Notes: generated from the sequence alone by a model not told the origin. Positions 1 through 7,557 are shown, counted from the first letter of the stretch. The stretch: 23,002 nucleotides of DNA from JBBQXY01 sp051004815 (GCA_051004815.1 JBPCJY010000259.1:1-23002), one strand, 5' to 3'. Made by a program: numbers and translations.

Positions 1-65
1 TTCCACCAACGAAAGGCGGTTTTATAACTGACGCCCATTTTCTTTGCATACTGACTTAATCTCAT
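1..65 (-). CDS. tnpA: IS607-family serine recombinase (TnpA), N-terminus only
   Basis: The 21 codons visible before the left edge begin MRLSQYAKKMGVSYKTAF and end RWW. This is the MerR-like helix-turn-helix opening typical of IS607 TnpA proteins, which carry an N-terminal HTH followed by a serine-recombinase catalytic domain. The catalytic part and any partner tnpB would lie left of the window. ATG at 65 is chosen because the family signature starts there. No Shine-Dalgarno sequence is present and the promoter at 72-100 sits directly against the start codon, so translation may be leaderless. A stand-alone HTH protein is possible but less likely given the specific match. Confidence 0.8.
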   Translation of the reverse strand, partial: MRLSQYAKKMGVSYKTAFRWW

Positions 66-71
66 GTCTCT

Positions 72-100
72 ATTTTAGCATGAACGTATATAAATGTCAA
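72..100 (-). promoter_or_regulatory. Sigma70-type promoter of the IS607 recombinase
   Basis: On the minus strand TTGACA (95-100) and TAAAAT (72-77) are separated by 17 bases. Only six bases (AGAGAC) lie between the -10 box and the ATG at 65, so the predicted first transcribed base is at or beside the A of the start codon. Confidence 0.75.
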
Positions 101-195
101 CACTTATTACTACTAATTCAATCCCATTTTCCGTGGGGCGCAAAGTACTCATTTTGAGCATCAATGACAAGCAATGCTGGTTTCATAGGTTCCCC

Positions 196-477
196 CTAAT
201 TCGCTCTATCTCTGCGCCACGGAGCGTCAGAGCGACGCATCCAGCGGCCATCAAAGAAAATGTAGCTGTCCTCAATATTAAAGAATGAGTCTGTCAATTC
301 GGCCTCTTCCCAGCTTCCCGCCGAGTCAGCCTCGTGGTTCACCTTCTCTACCAGGGCTGCCAAAAACGCCTTACCATCGCTGAGGTCTACGGCAGGGAAG
401 TTTTCCTCGTCGATATCCCCTTCCAACTCCGCTGGCTTGCCAGCCTGAGTGCCGCGCAAAATATAATAAATATACAT
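196..477 (-). CDS. Small acidic hypothetical protein (93 aa)
   Basis: I do not recognise this protein. It starts MYIYYILRGTQAGKP and is rich in Asp and Glu, with no signal peptide or membrane segment. Two aromatic-rich stretches stand out (YIYYIL near the N-terminus and SYIFFDGRW near the C-terminus), suggesting a small folded beta-containing domain. A longer reading to 537 exists, but ATG 477 is preferred because a purine-rich AGAAGAGAG tract precedes it by a few bases. It lies between the IS607 gene and the divergent C39-like gene, so it could be cargo of the mobile element or a chromosomal gene. Real coding is plausible but not certain. Confidence 0.55.
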   Translation of the reverse strand: MYIYYILRGTQAGKPAELEGDIDEENFPAVDLSDGKAFLAALVEKVNHEADSAGSWEEAELTDSFFNIEDSYIFFDGRWMRRSDAPWRRDRAN

Positions 478-594
478 GCTCTCTTCTCTTATCCTTACTA
501 CCTCACTATATGTTCGATGTAGTTCACTCTCTATCATATCCTAATATGGTTGGCCTTTCAACCGCAAAACTCCCTGGTATCTTTGGGTAATAAG

Positions 595-637
595 TTGCGT
601 TACGTTGAAATGTAATGGTATACTACACACTGTAGTA
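595..637 (+). promoter_or_regulatory. Promoter with overlapping dyad, upstream of the C39-like gene
   Basis: TTGCGT (595-600), an 18-base spacer and TATACT (619-624) form a plausible sigma70 promoter. A perfect 6-bp inverted repeat, TACTAC (621-626) and GTAGTA (632-637), overlaps the -10 box and the predicted start site. That position suits a repressor operator. An AGGAG sequence sits 10 bases before the ATG at 697. Confidence 0.5.
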
Positions 638-696
638 GAAAACTCTCGTGGTTGCCATTGACAAGTGTTGCTTGAATTAGTAGGAGCTGCTTTCCG

Positions 697-1653
697 ATGC
701 CTTTGTTTGTGCTCATGCCACTTGCCGTCATTGCCTTTGTCATTATCGTTGTCGGATACCTCCTCTCATCTCATCAGAAAACACAGGTGCGCCACAGGCA
801 AACAGATTACCCCGCGGCATACTCTGTTGACCGGGTGATACGTCGTGCCAGTCGGACTGTGATGAGACAGCCCATGCTGCGACAACCTGTTCGAGTCCGT
901 CAGGTAGTTGAATATACCGAGCAACGTACATGGGCCGATCTATGGCAATCGCTTTCGGTGAATCGCATCTTCAAGCGTCGTCGTGGCGAACCTACACCCT
1001 GGTTGGGCATCCTTCTTATCTTAGTCTCTTTCTACCTTCTCTTCACGTTTTTAATGAGAATGGTAATGCCGAATGCTACGCTGATTGGTGCTTTTCCCTG
1101 GTCCTCTTTTACCCAGCCCTCCAATTCTTCATCCCAGCAAAGCTCCCCACAAATTCCCTATGCCGCTTCAGCAGCGTTGGCACGCCTTGGCCAGTTGGAC
1201 CCGAATCAATATAGCTCGAACAGCGAATATAATACATGGGCGTATTCTGCCTGCTCCGCTGCTGCTTTTACCGAAGTCATCAACTCATATGGGCACCACT
1301 ACCGTATCACCGATATTTTGAAAGTGGAATCGAGCATTGGTGAGATCACCCCTCAATTGGGGCTAATGGAGGATATCGGCGTTGCACGCACGATGACTCG
1401 GTTTAACTTCAAAACAACGTGGGGGTACAATTTATCGCTTAACGCTATCATCGATATTGCCAATCATGGGAGACCGGTGATTGTCAGTTGGCCTCCCGCT
1501 AAATACGATGGCGGTCATATCGTTGTCGTAACGGGCGGCAACGCCAATAACGTCTTCCTGGCAGACTCGTCTATCTATAATCGCCACTCGCTCACCCGTG
1601 GACAATTTAACCAATGGTGGGCGGGCTTCTACGCCGTCCCCACGCCCAACTAA
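697..1653 (+). CDS. Membrane-anchored C39-like (papain-fold) peptidase domain protein
   Basis: A 318-residue protein with hydrophobic segments at about residues 2-24 and 103-122, a basic stretch between them, and a Ser/Gln-rich linker at 137-152. A C-terminal C39-like cysteine peptidase domain covers about 175-315. Candidate catalytic residues are Cys186 in YSACSAAAF, His274 in GGHIVVVTGG and Asp290 in FLADSS, in the usual Cys-His-Asp order. The domain probably faces outward, tethered by the second segment. Unlike bacteriocin-exporting C39 proteins it has no ABC transporter domains, and no peptide substrate gene is adjacent. Its role is unknown: it could process or bind a peptide or act as an inactive papain-fold domain. 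The gene ends at the hairpin at 1670-1710 and converges with the LmbE gene. Confidence 0.75.
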   Translation: MPLFVLMPLAVIAFVIIVVGYLLSSHQKTQVRHRQTDYPAAYSVDRVIRRASRTVMRQPMLRQPVRVRQVVEYTEQRTWADLWQSLSVNRIFKRRRGEPTPWLGILLILVSFYLLFTFLMRMVMPNATLIGAFPWSSFTQPSNSSSQQSSPQIPYAASAALARLGQLDPNQYSSNSEYNTWAYSACSAAAFTEVINSYGHHYRITDILKVESSIGEITPQLGLMEDIGVARTMTRFNFKTTWGYNLSLNAIIDIANHGRPVIVSWPPAKYDGGHIVVVTGGNANNVFLADSSIYNRHSLTRGQFNQWWAGFYAVPTPN

Positions 1654-1669
1654 TAGCAATCAATTGAAC

Positions 1670-1710
1670 ATGAAAAGGCAGCGTCGGTTGAGCCGACGCT
1701 GCCTTTTCAT
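1670..1710. terminator. Bidirectional intrinsic terminator between convergent genes
   Basis: A perfect 18-bp stem (1670-1687 with 1693-1710) and a TTGAG loop. The arms end in AAAA and TTTT runs, so each strand yields a GC-rich stem followed by a T run. It lies 16 bases after the C39-like stop and 12 bases from the LmbE-family stop, serving both genes. Confidence 0.9.
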
Positions 1711-1722
1711 GTGCGGTTACAT

Positions 1723-2544
1723 TTATCCTTCTGTAAGAACTTCTTCCTTCTTTGGCACAAACAGCTTGACGCGGCGGAACGCTTCGGCAAACTGCATCTC
1801 CAGGCCTTTTTTCTCTTTGGCCTCTTTCGCCGTCTCCTCAGCCCAATGGCGCACGCGTTCCAGCATTTTTGATGTGTCAGTACCGAATTGCGAGGCGTGG
1901 CATTGCAGTCCTTTGGCCTTGAGGTCAATGGTTTCGGTGACATCAACATAGGTGTTGTCTAGCTCTGAGTGGAAGAGATAGAGTTCATGCACGCGAAATG
2001 GAGGATACCCTTCCGCTAACAGTTCGCGGTAGGCACGGGGATTGCCTACGGCGGGGAAGATGGCATCCAGCACGATATTGCCTGTCGCACGGTGGTCGGG
2101 ATGATTCAGGTAGGCGGTATCTTCGGGTTTCTCATTCGGGTCGGGAGCGAAGATATGCTGCGATGGGTCATGCGTAATGACGACACGCGGACGATATTTC
2201 CGTATCAAGCGTACCAGTGCTTTGCGAGCCTCCTCGTTATTGGTCAGGTGTCCATCTGAGAAGCGTAAGAACTCAACCGCTTGCACGCCGTAGACTTCGC
2301 AAGCCAGACGCTGTTCTTGTTCGCGCTCCACCATCAGTTCGGTATCGACTAATGCTGGTACTTCACTGCCTTCGGCACCATCGGTCATAATAACCCAGAC
2401 AACTTTTTTGCCCTGCTTGGCCCACAGTGCGCTGGTGGCCGCAGCCGCGAAATCATCGTCGTCGGGATGTGCGCCAACGACCATCGCCTCGTAATCAGGA
2501 GTCGTAATAACTTGTAGTGCGCCAGGCGCACTTGTATTTGCCAT
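1723..2544 (-). CDS. PIG-L / LmbE-family deacetylase
   Basis: A 273-residue zinc-dependent N-deacetylase of the PIG-L/LmbE superfamily, the fold of MshB, BshB and N-acetylglucosaminyl-PI deacetylase. The first metal motif AHPDDDDF is at about 25-32 with the catalytic Asp downstream of the His. The second, NHPDHRATG, is at about 147-155 and supplies the second His set. A TDGAEGSE loop at 54-61 is also typical. Length is normal and there is no signal peptide, so it is likely cytoplasmic. Likely substrates are N-acetylglucosaminyl conjugates or related amides; bacillithiol or mycothiol synthesis cannot be assigned because no partner genes are nearby. ATG 2544 is supported by GAGAGGG eight bases upstream and by the strong promoter at 2590-2619. 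Confidence 0.88.
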   Translation of the reverse strand: MANTSAPGALQVITTPDYEAMVVGAHPDDDDFAAAATSALWAKQGKKVVWVIMTDGAEGSEVPALVDTELMVEREQEQRLACEVYGVQAVEFLRFSDGHLTNNEEARKALVRLIRKYRPRVVITHDPSQHIFAPDPNEKPEDTAYLNHPDHRATGNIVLDAIFPAVGNPRAYRELLAEGYPPFRVHELYLFHSELDNTYVDVTETIDLKAKGLQCHASQFGTDTSKMLERVRHWAEETAKEAKEKKGLEMQFAEAFRRVKLFVPKKEEVLTEG

Positions 2545-2589
2545 GGTAACAACCCTCTCGTAATACGTTTTTGAAATTTAGTTCTTCAT

Positions 2590-2619
2590 AGTATAGGATG
2601 CTGTCCATTCAGGTGTCAA
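2590..2619 (-). promoter_or_regulatory. Promoter of the LmbE-family gene
   Basis: TTGACA (2614-2619) and TATACT (2590-2595) with an 18-base spacer on the minus strand, about 45 bases upstream of the start codon. It is close to consensus. The preceding ligase-like gene ends at 2635, so this promoter makes the LmbE gene independent of it. Confidence 0.75.
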
Positions 2620-2634
2620 GCATGGGAATCTTTC

Positions 2635-3405
2635 TCATTGCATCGCGAAGAGCACATTTTCAAAAGCGGAGATGACTTCTTCCGCGCTGATACTGCGTCC
2701 AGCGAGTGTGTCCAGCCCAACGGCACGTTCGAGCAGACCCGTGCGCAAGATGTCTTGTTCCTCCGGTGAATGGCCCAGCAGTTGGGCTAATGTTTCGGTC
2801 TCCCAATGTAGTAAAATACCCGCCTGTAAAAGTGTGCCAACGCGGCGGCGCACCATGTCCAGCCCGATCAGTTTGCGCTGCCCTACCACCACTTCATAGG
2901 GCGATAGGGAGCCGTAACAGGCGCGACGCAGCAGTGCTTCACGCCAGCTTGTCTCTGCTTGTTTGAGCAGTATCCGTTGTTCATGTGCTTCGTCGGGTGG
3001 GATGGCGCGTGTCTGGATACCCAGAGCCAGCAGAGCTTGCACCCATGCTTCACCAAACCAACCATACGATTCCACAATGTCGGCTAAAATTAAGGGATGT
3101 CCAGCGGGCAGGACAACATCCAGACTGAGCAGTTGAGGCCCAACCAGTACAGCCGTTCCCCCCGCCCTACGATGATAGATGGGCAGCGGTTGCTCTGCCA
3201 GGGTTTCCTGATTGAGCACAGTGGGCTTCTGAGAGAAGCCCAGCACCAGGCCAGTAGGCTCCGCCATCGACCAATAGAGCGTTGCTGGTTGCCCCGGTTC
3301 TGCCTCGGCAAGGAGCCGCTCGCTCTGGTCGATGTGCTGCTGCTGGTCAGCTATGGTCAGAGGCAGAATGTGCCACTTAATCAGCAAGTCGGGTTGATTC
3401 CGCAA
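2635..3405 (-). CDS. Lipoate-protein ligase / octanoyltransferase family protein
   Basis: A BPL/LplA/LipB-fold acyltransferase that attaches lipoate, octanoate or a related acid to lysines of carrier proteins. YHRRAGGTAVL matches the family RRxxGG substrate motif, and VVVGQRKLIGLDMVRRR matches the GxKxxG segment with the conserved lysine; TLLQAGILL follows as usual. I place the start at TTG 3405 (256 aa) because GGAGAG sits five bases upstream and this gives a compact 29-base overlap with the MFS stop. ATG 3471 would overlap the transporter by 95 bases and add residues unlike the family. It is the last gene of a MerR-MFS-ligase cluster, suggesting translational coupling. The exact acyl substrate and any link to the transporter are unknown. 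Confidence 0.75.
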   Translation of the reverse strand: MRNQPDLLIKWHILPLTIADQQQHIDQSERLLAEAEPGQPATLYWSMAEPTGLVLGFSQKPTVLNQETLAEQPLPIYHRRAGGTAVLVGPQLLSLDVVLPAGHPLILADIVESYGWFGEAWVQALLALGIQTRAIPPDEAHEQRILLKQAETSWREALLRRACYGSLSPYEVVVGQRKLIGLDMVRRRVGTLLQAGILLHWETETLAQLLGHSPEEQDILRTGLLERAVGLDTLAGRSISAEEVISAFENVLFAMQ

Positions 3406-4711
3406 GGCTTCTCTCCGCGGGCTTTCGTATGATCCAGGCAACAACAGCGGCAATGATGCACAAACTTGCATCGATGAGCAATGCACCAGGTGCGCCAAAC
3501 CAGTGTGCCAAACCACCAGTGAACAAGTTGCCCAGCGGTGTGCTACCAGCAAAGACCAGCATATAGACGCTCATGACCCTGCCGCGCAGGTGGTTAGGAG
3601 TGACTGTTTGCAAGGTTGTATTGGAGGTGGCTGAAAAGGCGATCTGCGCAAAACCAACACCTGCAATTAACAGCAGCGATAGCGCATAGGATTGCGAAAT
3701 TGCAAAAAGGGCCAGGATGACACTAAAAGCAAGTCCGCTACCGACAACGTAGAGAATCGTGGGCTTATGATTGCTCCAGGCTAACCAGAGGGCACAGATG
3801 AGTGAACCTATGCCGAAGGCTGATGAGATGAAGCCAAACCCTGTTGCTCCAACATTCAGAACGGTCGTGGCGAATAGCGGTAATACAACATTAAAGTTGA
3901 TGCCAAACAACGAGATGACGCCAATCACAACGATAATAAGTAAGACGGATGGCGTGCGGCGCACGTAGGCTAGACCCTCACGTAAGCTCTGTAAGGTGCT
4001 TTGTTTGTGCATGTCATCTGGTACCACTAGTCGCTTGACCTGAGCGTGTAGCTTTGACATATCAATCATGGCCAGGCCAATGAGGACGGCAATAAAACTA
4101 AGCGCGTTCAACAGGAAGAGCAGACCTACTCCCTGCCAGGCAATGATGAGTCCACCGATGCCAGGGCCAACGATACGCGCCATATTGAAGAGCGATGAAT
4201 TAAGTGCGATAGCGTTGGGCAGGTCTTCGCGTCCCACCATTTCGACGACAAAAGCCTGTCTTGTAGGCATATCAAGTGAATTTGTCAGGCCAAGCAATGC
4301 CGCTAATATCAGTACATGCCAGAGTTGTATCTGTCCTGAAGCCACCAGTATCCACATTATAAATGCTTGTGCCATGGCAAAAGATTGTGTAAAGAGTAAC
4401 ACTTTCCGCTTCGGTAGGCGATCAGCAAGCACACCGCCAAAGAGCGATAACAGCATGACCGGTAAGAATTGTAAAGCACCAACGAGGCCGAGCAGCCACG
4501 CGCTATGCGTTAGTTCCAGCACAAGCCAGGATTGTCCAATGGACTGCATCCAGGTTCCCATTAATGAAATGAGTTGACCAGACCAGAAGAGGCGAAAATT
4601 GCGATGTCGTAGTGCTAAAAAAGCTCGCAGCAGGCCTTTTGCCTGCTGCTCTTTGAGTATTGGCAGAGTACCACTTTTAGTACCTACCGCGCTTTTGGGT
4701 AAGGTTTGCAT
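3377..4711 (-). CDS. MFS exporter, MFS_3 / EntS-like type
   Basis: A 444-residue major facilitator with about 12 hydrophobic segments beginning near residue 38. The A-motif-like loop GGVLADRLPKRKVL (about 92-105) between TM2 and TM3 marks an MFS drug or siderophore exporter of the enterobactin-exporter type. The N-terminal 37 residues are soluble. FRLFWSGQLISLMGTWMQ is a characteristic opening of this group. The start ATG 4711 has only a weak ribosome site and lies 26 bases after the MerR stop, so it is probably co-transcribed with the regulator. The substrate is unknown. A MerR-regulated efflux pump for a toxic small molecule is the simplest reading. Confidence 0.85.
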   Translation of the reverse strand: MQTLPKSAVGTKSGTLPILKEQQAKGLLRAFLALRHRNFRLFWSGQLISLMGTWMQSIGQSWLVLELTHSAWLLGLVGALQFLPVMLLSLFGGVLADRLPKRKVLLFTQSFAMAQAFIMWILVASGQIQLWHVLILAALLGLTNSLDMPTRQAFVVEMVGREDLPNAIALNSSLFNMARIVGPGIGGLIIAWQGVGLLFLLNALSFIAVLIGLAMIDMSKLHAQVKRLVVPDDMHKQSTLQSLREGLAYVRRTPSVLLIIVVIGVISLFGINFNVVLPLFATTVLNVGATGFGFISSAFGIGSLICALWLAWSNHKPTILYVVGSGLAFSVILALFAISQSYALSLLLIAGVGFAQIAFSATSNTTLQTVTPNHLRGRVMSVYMLVFAGSTPLGNLFTGGLAHWFGAPGALLIDASLCIIAAVVAWIIRKPAERSLAESTRLAD

Positions 4712-4737
4712 AAGACCAGGGTTCCAATCTAGGATAA

Positions 4738-5223
4738 TTATCTATTATTCAATAAATCTTGACGTTTTTTGTTATGACGCTCCATTTTTGCCAGGAGCAT
4801 AGCTCTCATTTGCTCTAAACCTGTCAGCTTCTGCTCGATGAGATGCAGTTGACTATGAATAATCTCATCAGCACGATCTAACTGGGCTATTTTTGCCATT
4901 GTATCTGTCTCATTCTGATAGGCAACTTTGATCTGATCACGTTCGTCGTCTGCCTCTAATAGCTCGCGAATATCGATCAGCGAGAAGCCCAGCAAGTCAC
5001 GCAAGTTTTTTATGCGCTCCAGCCGTTGCATATCGTCTTCACTATAACGGCGATAGTTGCCTTCTGTGCGACCAGTTGGGGGTAGCAAACCAACTTCTTC
5101 GTAATAACGCAAGGTACGCTTGGTAAATCCTGTGCGCGTTGCTACCTGCTCAATGGTGTAGAGACTTTGTCCATCATCTATAGCAAGATTTTGTGTGTTA
5201 TCAATATTATCTGTCGCCAGCAT
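4738..5223 (-). CDS. MerR-family transcriptional regulator
   Basis: A 161-residue regulator with the MerR winged-helix domain at about 20-90: YTIEQVATRTGFTKRTLRYY is followed by EEVGLLPP and NYRRYSEDD. A long C-terminal coiled-coil dimerisation helix follows, from about 105 to 155. There are no cysteines, so it is not a CueR/ZntR/MerR metal sensor; a hydrophobic ligand is more likely. ATG 5223 is preferred because GGGAGG lies about 12 bases upstream and the family domain starts soon after. The promoter (5289-5318) contains overlapping palindromes in its spacer, as expected for a MerR-controlled autoregulated operon. It probably controls the MFS exporter and ligase gene downstream. Confidence 0.88.
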   Translation of the reverse strand: MLATDNIDNTQNLAIDDGQSLYTIEQVATRTGFTKRTLRYYEEVGLLPPTGRTEGNYRRYSEDDMQRLERIKNLRDLLGFSLIDIRELLEADDERDQIKVAYQNETDTMAKIAQLDRADEIIHSQLHLIEQKLTGLEQMRAMLLAKMERHNKKRQDLLNNR

Positions 5224-5288
5224 AGTTATGTTTATCCTCCCAAATGAAAGATAGAAGAAAGAGGACATATATTATCAGGTACGTTCTT

Positions 5289-5318
5289 ATTATAGCATAA
5301 CATTAACGTTAACGTCAA
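5289..5318 (-). promoter_or_regulatory. Promoter/operator of the MerR-MFS-ligase operon
   Basis: TTGACG (5313-5318) and TATAAT (5289-5294) are separated by 18 bases on the minus strand. The spacer contains the overlapping self-complementary tracts ACGTTAACGT and TTAACGTTAA. MerR proteins bind dyads within the spacer of their target promoters, so this is the likely operator. Confidence 0.75.
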
Positions 5319-5355
5319 GGTTGATGGGCTAGACACAGACATTTGGAGATACGAG

Positions 5356-5427
5356 CTGTCATCCTGAGCGCAGCGAAGGATCTCTGCGCCCGGCGAGCCA
5401 GATCCTTCGCTTCGCTCAGGATGACAG
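5356..5427. repeat. Dispersed-type inverted repeat (27-bp arms)
   Basis: Arms 5356-5382 and 5401-5427 are complementary with a single mismatch and enclose an 18-base loop. The core CATCCTGAGCG...CGAAGGATC is of a kind I recall as a short interspersed palindromic repeat in many environmental bacterial genomes, outside genes. It lies 53 bases beyond the ABC-F stop and close to the MerR promoter, and could act as a transcript 3' end for the ABC-F gene. Confidence 0.75.
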
Positions 5428-5480
5428 GCAGAACCGCTCTCCAGTCCGCTCACGGGAAGCCTTCTCTCCACATGTCTGGG

Positions 5481-7142
5481 CTATACACTCTGTATAACTG
5501 TATCTTTAACCAGCTTTGTATCGGACAGTTCCCATGTCTTGCCACCGAAGCGTTGGATGAACCAACGGTCGTGTGAGATGGCGATGACCGGGCCGGGGAA
5601 ATTGATGATGGATGACTCGAAGGCTTCGAGGACATCCAGGCTGATATAGTTGGTTGGCTCGTCCAGGAAGAGCACATTGGGTTCCTGGGCCATCAGACAG
5701 GCGATTTCCAGTTTGCGCCTCTGCCCAACGCTCAACTGCCCGACGGTTTTGTGCATATCTTCCAGGCGGAAGAGGCCATAGCCGATCAGCTTCGCCACAA
5801 ACTCCGCCTCATAGCCTATCAGGCCATAGCGGTAGGTTTCAAGCACCGTTTTCCATGGGTCAAGATCAACCGGTTCTTGCGGCAGGTAGCCGATACGCGC
5901 ACTGCTGACAATCTGTACCTCGCCGCTATCGGGTTCCTCCTCTCCTATCAGTAACTTGAACAGGGTAGTTTTCCCGGCACCATTGGGGCCAATGAGCACA
6001 ATACGTGCATCTTGCGCGAGGGTAAAGCTCACTTCTTGTAGAATGCACCGTTCGCCCCAACTTTTCGTAAGCTGTACGGCACGGACGACCACGCGAGATT
6101 GTAGCGGTTCCGTGTTGAAGTGCGAACTGACTCGTATCAATTCCGGTGGTTTGGGAATGGGATCGGCCTCGATGCGTTTGAGTTGTTCCTCGGCGGCACG
6201 GATGTTGCGTGAGACGGTGCTATCAACGCGCTGCGCGAAGAAGTAGCGTGCAAACTTATCGTTATCTCGTGGTGGACGATAGCTATGACCAACCTGTCGT
6301 GCCGTCTCCCGCACGCGTTTGCGCAACTCTTTCAACTCTTCTTGTTGTCGCTCGTAATCTTCCTCCCATTTAGCCCGTTCTGCCGCCTTAGCCAGGACAT
6401 ACGCGTCGTAATTGCCCTCGTACTTTTTGATGTGGTGGTCATGTTCGTCAATCTCAAAGACCTGGTTCACCGTCCAATTGAGGAATTGCCGATCGTGGGA
6501 AACCATTACTATAGCACCGGAATAGTGCGAAAGGTAGCTTTCAAGCCATTCCATGCTGGCGAAATCCAGGTGATTGGTCGGCTCATCCAATAAGAGCAGG
6601 TCAGGTGCTTTGAGCAATAAAGTAGCAAGTCCCACGCGTGCTTTCTCGCCGCCAGAAAGTGTCTGCACCTCCTGCGTGCGCGGAAGGTACGCGATACGCA
6701 AGCCTGCCAGGATAGTGTCAATTTTATAGTCGAGGTCATAGCCGCCACGATCCTGGAACTTTGTCGAGACTTGTCCATATTCCTCTAACAATGCCGCCAG
6801 TTCTTCGTTGCTAGCCATAGTCATGCGAGCTTCGATCTGTCGCATGCTCTCTTCTAATTGGCGCAGATTGCCAACCGACGCGAGGATCAAATCTTGCATT
6901 GTGCGTCCATAAAATTCAGGCGTGGTCTGTGGGAGATAGCCCACCTCGCTGGAGGGTGCATAGGCAAACGAGCCGCTATCAAGCTCTTCCTCTCCGACCA
7001 GGATTTTCAGCAGCGTCGATTTGCCGACGCCGTTGGAGCCAACGATACCCACGCGGTCACTGCTATTGATAACAAAGGATATATCATCAAGGACGTGTAT
7101 TGCGCCATATGATTTTGTCAGGTTGCGTACAGTCACTAACAT
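5481..7142 (-). CDS. ABC-F family ATPase (ribosome-associated)
   Basis: 553 residues with two ATP-binding domains and no membrane segments, the ABC-F layout. Domain 1 has Walker A GSNGVGKST (35-43), signature LSGGEK (162-167) and Walker B LLLLDEPTNHLD (182-193). Domain 2 has GPNGAGKTT (385-393), an altered signature LSVGQ (470-474) and LFLDEPTNYISLD (491-503). The charged linker between them (about 247-325) is the P-site tRNA-interaction motif of this family. ABC-F proteins act on the ribosomal E site, as translation factors or as antibiotic-resistance protection proteins. The arm is of moderate length and cannot decide which. The leader (7153-7316) holds a possible leader peptide and a hairpin covering the ribosome site, favouring an inducible resistance role. 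Start ATG 7142 follows CGAGG by ten bases. Confidence 0.88.
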   Translation of the reverse strand: MLVTVRNLTKSYGAIHVLDDISFVINSSDRVGIVGSNGVGKSTLLKILVGEEELDSGSFAYAPSSEVGYLPQTTPEFYGRTMQDLILASVGNLRQLEESMRQIEARMTMASNEELAALLEEYGQVSTKFQDRGGYDLDYKIDTILAGLRIAYLPRTQEVQTLSGGEKARVGLATLLLKAPDLLLLDEPTNHLDFASMEWLESYLSHYSGAIVMVSHDRQFLNWTVNQVFEIDEHDHHIKKYEGNYDAYVLAKAAERAKWEEDYERQQEELKELRKRVRETARQVGHSYRPPRDNDKFARYFFAQRVDSTVSRNIRAAEEQLKRIEADPIPKPPELIRVSSHFNTEPLQSRVVVRAVQLTKSWGERCILQEVSFTLAQDARIVLIGPNGAGKTTLFKLLIGEEEPDSGEVQIVSSARIGYLPQEPVDLDPWKTVLETYRYGLIGYEAEFVAKLIGYGLFRLEDMHKTVGQLSVGQRRKLEIACLMAQEPNVLFLDEPTNYISLDVLEAFESSIINFPGPVIAISHDRWFIQRFGGKTWELSDTKLVKDTVIQSV

Positions 7143-7152
7143 AAAAAGTCTA

Positions 7153-7171
7153 CCTCGCTTTGCTTTCGAGG
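7153..7171 (-). promoter_or_regulatory. Hairpin sequestering the ABC-F ribosome binding site
   Basis: On the minus strand CCTCG (7167-7171) pairs with CGAGG (7153-7157) across a nine-base loop. The second arm is the only Shine-Dalgarno-like sequence before ATG 7142 and is followed by a TTTTT run. The structure could mask the ribosome site or act as a weak terminator, as in leaders of inducible resistance genes. Confidence 0.45.
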
Positions 7172-7208
7172 CCGTATGTTGTGCCGTGCTTGCAATTCAC
7201 GAAGCCCA

Positions 7209-7316
7209 TCAATCAGGATGAAGCATTGGGAATGGAGGGGTGAGGTCTGGAAGCACACGATTGTCCACAAAGTAAACAATCCGGTGAGCACGACACACGG
7301 CAGTAAGTTCATTCAT
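7209..7316 (-). CDS. Possible leader peptide upstream of ABC-F (35 aa)
   Basis: An ATG-to-TGA reading frame of 35 codons begins MNELTAVCRAHRIVYF and ends in a proline-rich segment (LTPPFPMLHPD). It lies 66 bases upstream of the ABC-F gene in the same direction, with the SD-masking hairpin between. Proline clusters favour ribosome stalling, which is how ABC-F and Erm leaders sense antibiotics. No good ribosome site precedes it, so chance is a real alternative. Confidence 0.3.
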   Translation of the reverse strand: MNELTAVCRAHRIVYFVDNRVLPDLTPPFPMLHPD

Positions 7317-7470
7317 AAGAGGTGAGCGGTTGTATATATGGCCGCTACACGATGCTATTGGTACTGCGGTATGCTGTGTTCACTATTATTTCAAGAGTGT
7401 CTCCAAATTACAAGGGGGTTCGATGTATCTACAAAAAGTATACATGAGGGATGGCAAGAAGTCAATTGTA

Positions 7471-7551
7471 AGCAAGCGTAGGGCGCGATTTATCGCCGCC
7501 ACCGCCGATGTATCGGCCTGTGTCCACGATAAATCGCGCCCTACGCTTGCT
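7471..7551. repeat. Perfect 25-bp inverted repeat (REP/MITE-like hairpin)
   Basis: Arms 7471-7495 and 7527-7551 are exactly complementary, with core GGGCGCGATTTATCG. A second small hairpin (GCCGAT 7504-7509 with ATCGGC 7512-7517) sits in the loop, giving a cloverleaf-like fold. It ends seven bases before the cyclase stop, so it is the likely 3' structure of the cyclase mRNA, though no T run follows. The otherwise gene-poor stretch 7317-7470 showed nothing else definite. Confidence 0.8.
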
Positions 7552-7557
7552 ACTCCA

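Noticed and set aside
1598..1951. Plus-strand frame antisense to the LmbE gene
   Set aside because: Shadow of the deacetylase, which has clear catalytic motifs on the other strand; it also crosses the terminator.
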